Assembly (NCBI GenBank): GCA_966250015.1
Contig: CBINFS010000032.1
Span: 1-43,277, forward strand
Direction: 5' to 3'
DNA from: CBINFS01 sp966250015
GTDB taxonomy: Bacteria; Bacteroidota; Rhodothermia; Rhodothermales; DASSAV01
DNA: 43,277 nt
The stretch's first letter is position 1. Every line of letters starts with the position of its first letter. A program made the position numbers and the translations under genes. Of the stretch, positions 42,099 through 43,277 are shown one piece after another. The notes under the pieces are model-generated. The model did not search any database. It was given only the letters and a program-made list of their open reading frames with translations, and was not told where the DNA came from.

Positions 42099-43277
42099 AT
42101 GAAACGAATCACCCTCTTCGTCTGCCTCTTCCTGATTCTTGCGTTCCCGCTCCGGGCTCAGGAGCTTTACGAACACGCCGGCGGGGTGAACACTCGGTGG
42201 GCCAGTGGAGAAAATCCCCGGGGTGAAAAGGGTCAGGGCGGTCTCGAGAATCGTGGCGCCAAGGGTCATGCTTTCGATATCCTGCCGGCCGGCCAATCGC
42301 TTACGTTGTTGGACGTCCAGGGCGCCGGCATCGTCCGGCGAATGTGGGTCACCCTCAACGACCGCTCGCCTGAGATGCTGCGCGCCCTCCGCCTCGACAT
42401 GTACTGGGACGGTGCGTCGAAACCTGCGGTCTCCGTTCCTTTCGGAGATTTCTTCAACGCAGGCCTCGGAATGCTGGTACCGTTCGAAAATGCCCTGTTT
42501 GCGAGCCCCGAAGGCCGCTCCTTTGTGTTTTTCGTTCCCATGCCCTTCCGCTCCGGCGCGCGCATCGTGCTAACCAATGAAGCCTCCCGGGACCTCGGGC
42601 TCGTCTTTTACGACGTGAACTACACGTTAGGGGACGACCTCGATGAAGACGTTCTGTACTTCCACGCGTACTGGAACCGCAACCCGGCTACGGAGCTCGG
42701 CCGGGACTTCGAGATTCTGCCGGCCCTGAACGGCAAAGGGCGGTTCCTCGGTATGCACGTCGGCGTACGTACCGATTCGTCCTATTCGAATACGTGGTGG
42801 GGTGAGGGAGAAGTGAAAATGTTCCTCGACGGTGACGTCGACACGCCGACCCTCGTTGGAACCGGAACCGAAGACTACATCGGCACGGGATGGGGACAGG
42901 GGGCTTATATCAACCGGTATCAGGGCGCACCCGTCGCCGATCCAGAAAACCGCCGGTGGACTTTTTATCGCTACCACATCCCCGATCCGGTTTTCTTCAA
43001 CAGTGGCATTCGGGTTACCCTTCAGCAGATGGGTGGTGCTCCAAAGGATCAGGTGCTCGAAATGATCGCCGCAGGCGTCAACCTCCAACCCGTCTCCATC
43101 GATGCAGGCGGAAGGCCGAATTTTATCAAGCTCCTCGAACGTGACCCCGTCCCGAGTCTGGACGACCCTGGCCTGCCCGACGGCTGGGTCAACTTCTACC
43201 GCAGCGACGACGTCTCATCCGTGGCCCTTTTCTACCTCGCCAGCCCCACGTCCAACCTCCCCCCACTGCAGCCGGTA
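42099..43277 (+). CDS. GH172/DUF2961 family glycoside hydrolase, 3' end cut by window edge
   Basis: The frame is open from the ATG at 42099 to the right edge, 393 residues with no stop. It has a clear signal peptide (MKRITLFVCLFLILAFPLRAQ). Family hallmarks are the SGENPRGEKGQGGLENRGAKGHAFD block, the PFGDFFNAGLG segment, WWGEGEVKMFLDGD (Glu236 and Glu238) and GTGTEDYIGTGWGQG (Glu258). Glutamates in these two segments are the expected catalytic pair of the difructose-dianhydride/alpha-D-fructofuranosidase and arabinofuranosidase family GH172. The protein is periplasmic or exported and probably acts on furanoside-containing glycans. Together with the GH2 and esterase genes at the other end of the window it points to a polysaccharide-degrading lifestyle. 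Family assignment is firm; substrate is open. Confidence 0.92.
   Translation, partial: MKRITLFVCLFLILAFPLRAQELYEHAGGVNTRWASGENPRGEKGQGGLENRGAKGHAFDILPAGQSLTLLDVQGAGIVRRMWVTLNDRSPEMLRALRLDMYWDGASKPAVSVPFGDFFNAGLGMLVPFENALFASPEGRSFVFFVPMPFRSGARIVLTNEASRDLGLVFYDVNYTLGDDLDEDVLYFHAYWNRNPATELGRDFEILPALNGKGRFLGMHVGVRTDSSYSNTWWGEGEVKMFLDGDVDTPTLVGTGTEDYIGTGWGQGAYINRYQGAPVADPENRRWTFYRYHIPDPVFFNSGIRVTLQQMGGAPKDQVLEMIAAGVNLQPVSIDAGGRPNFIKLLERDPVPSLDDPGLPDGWVNFYRSDDVSSVALFYLASPTSNLPPLQPV

Overview
The window is GC-rich, densely coded bacterial DNA. No rRNA, tRNA or marker gene fixes the taxon. Lipoprotein and secreted carbohydrate enzymes (GH2, CE1-like esterase, GH172/DUF2961), a DUF6544 protein, few clear Shine-Dalgarno sites and promoter-like TTG-N18/20-TAnnTTT arrangements fit a Bacteroidota/Rhodothermota-type bacterium. 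That placement is inference.

Layout. (1) 1-5832: a 3'-truncated GH2 lipoprotein (-), a type-B carboxylesterase (+) and a CE1-type esterase (+), all exported and probably for polysaccharide or ester breakdown. (2) 5851-18626: two copies of a ~350-bp palindromic intergenic repeat bracket a small unknown gene and four large DNA-processing genes. These are an AddB-like Fe-S nuclease, an AddA-like helicase-nuclease, a YhaO/SbcD-like nuclease and a YhaN/SbcC-like ATPase with a membrane hairpin in its coiled coil. (3) 18634-34439 (-): a six-gene nonribosomal peptide operon. (4) 34712-40905: an orphan DUF433 gene, an asparagine-synthase-like ATP-dependent ligase, an S12 serine hydrolase, DNA polymerase IV and a covalent-flavin oxidase. 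(5) 41187-43277: a DUF6544 protein and a GH172 enzyme cut by the right edge.

The most interesting system is the peptide operon. In transcription order it encodes: an oxalyl-CoA-synthetase (AAE3/Pcs60)-like acyl-AMP ligase fused to a carrier; a C-A-T module whose pocket resembles the alpha-aminoadipate-activating Lys2 enzyme; an isocitrate-lyase/PEP-mutase-superfamily enzyme with a lyase-type cysteine; a C-C-A-T protein with tandem condensation domains and an acidic pocket; a C-A-T-TE protein with a valine-like pocket and a cysteine-nucleophile thioesterase; and an Sfp-type phosphopantetheinyl transferase. Three of the junctions are start/stop overlaps (4, 4 and 17 nt).

The working model is inference. 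The lyase-family enzyme splits oxaloacetate, as oxaloacetate acetylhydrolase does, and gives oxalate. The AAE3-like loader activates oxalate directly onto its own carrier. The line then extends it with an acidic amino acid, a basic amino acid and valine, giving an N-oxalyl (oxamate-capped) peptide that the Cys thioesterase releases or cyclises. The divergent asparagine-synthase-like ligase at 35171 could act as a tailoring enzyme. No PEP-mutase signature is present, so a phosphonate product is not supported.
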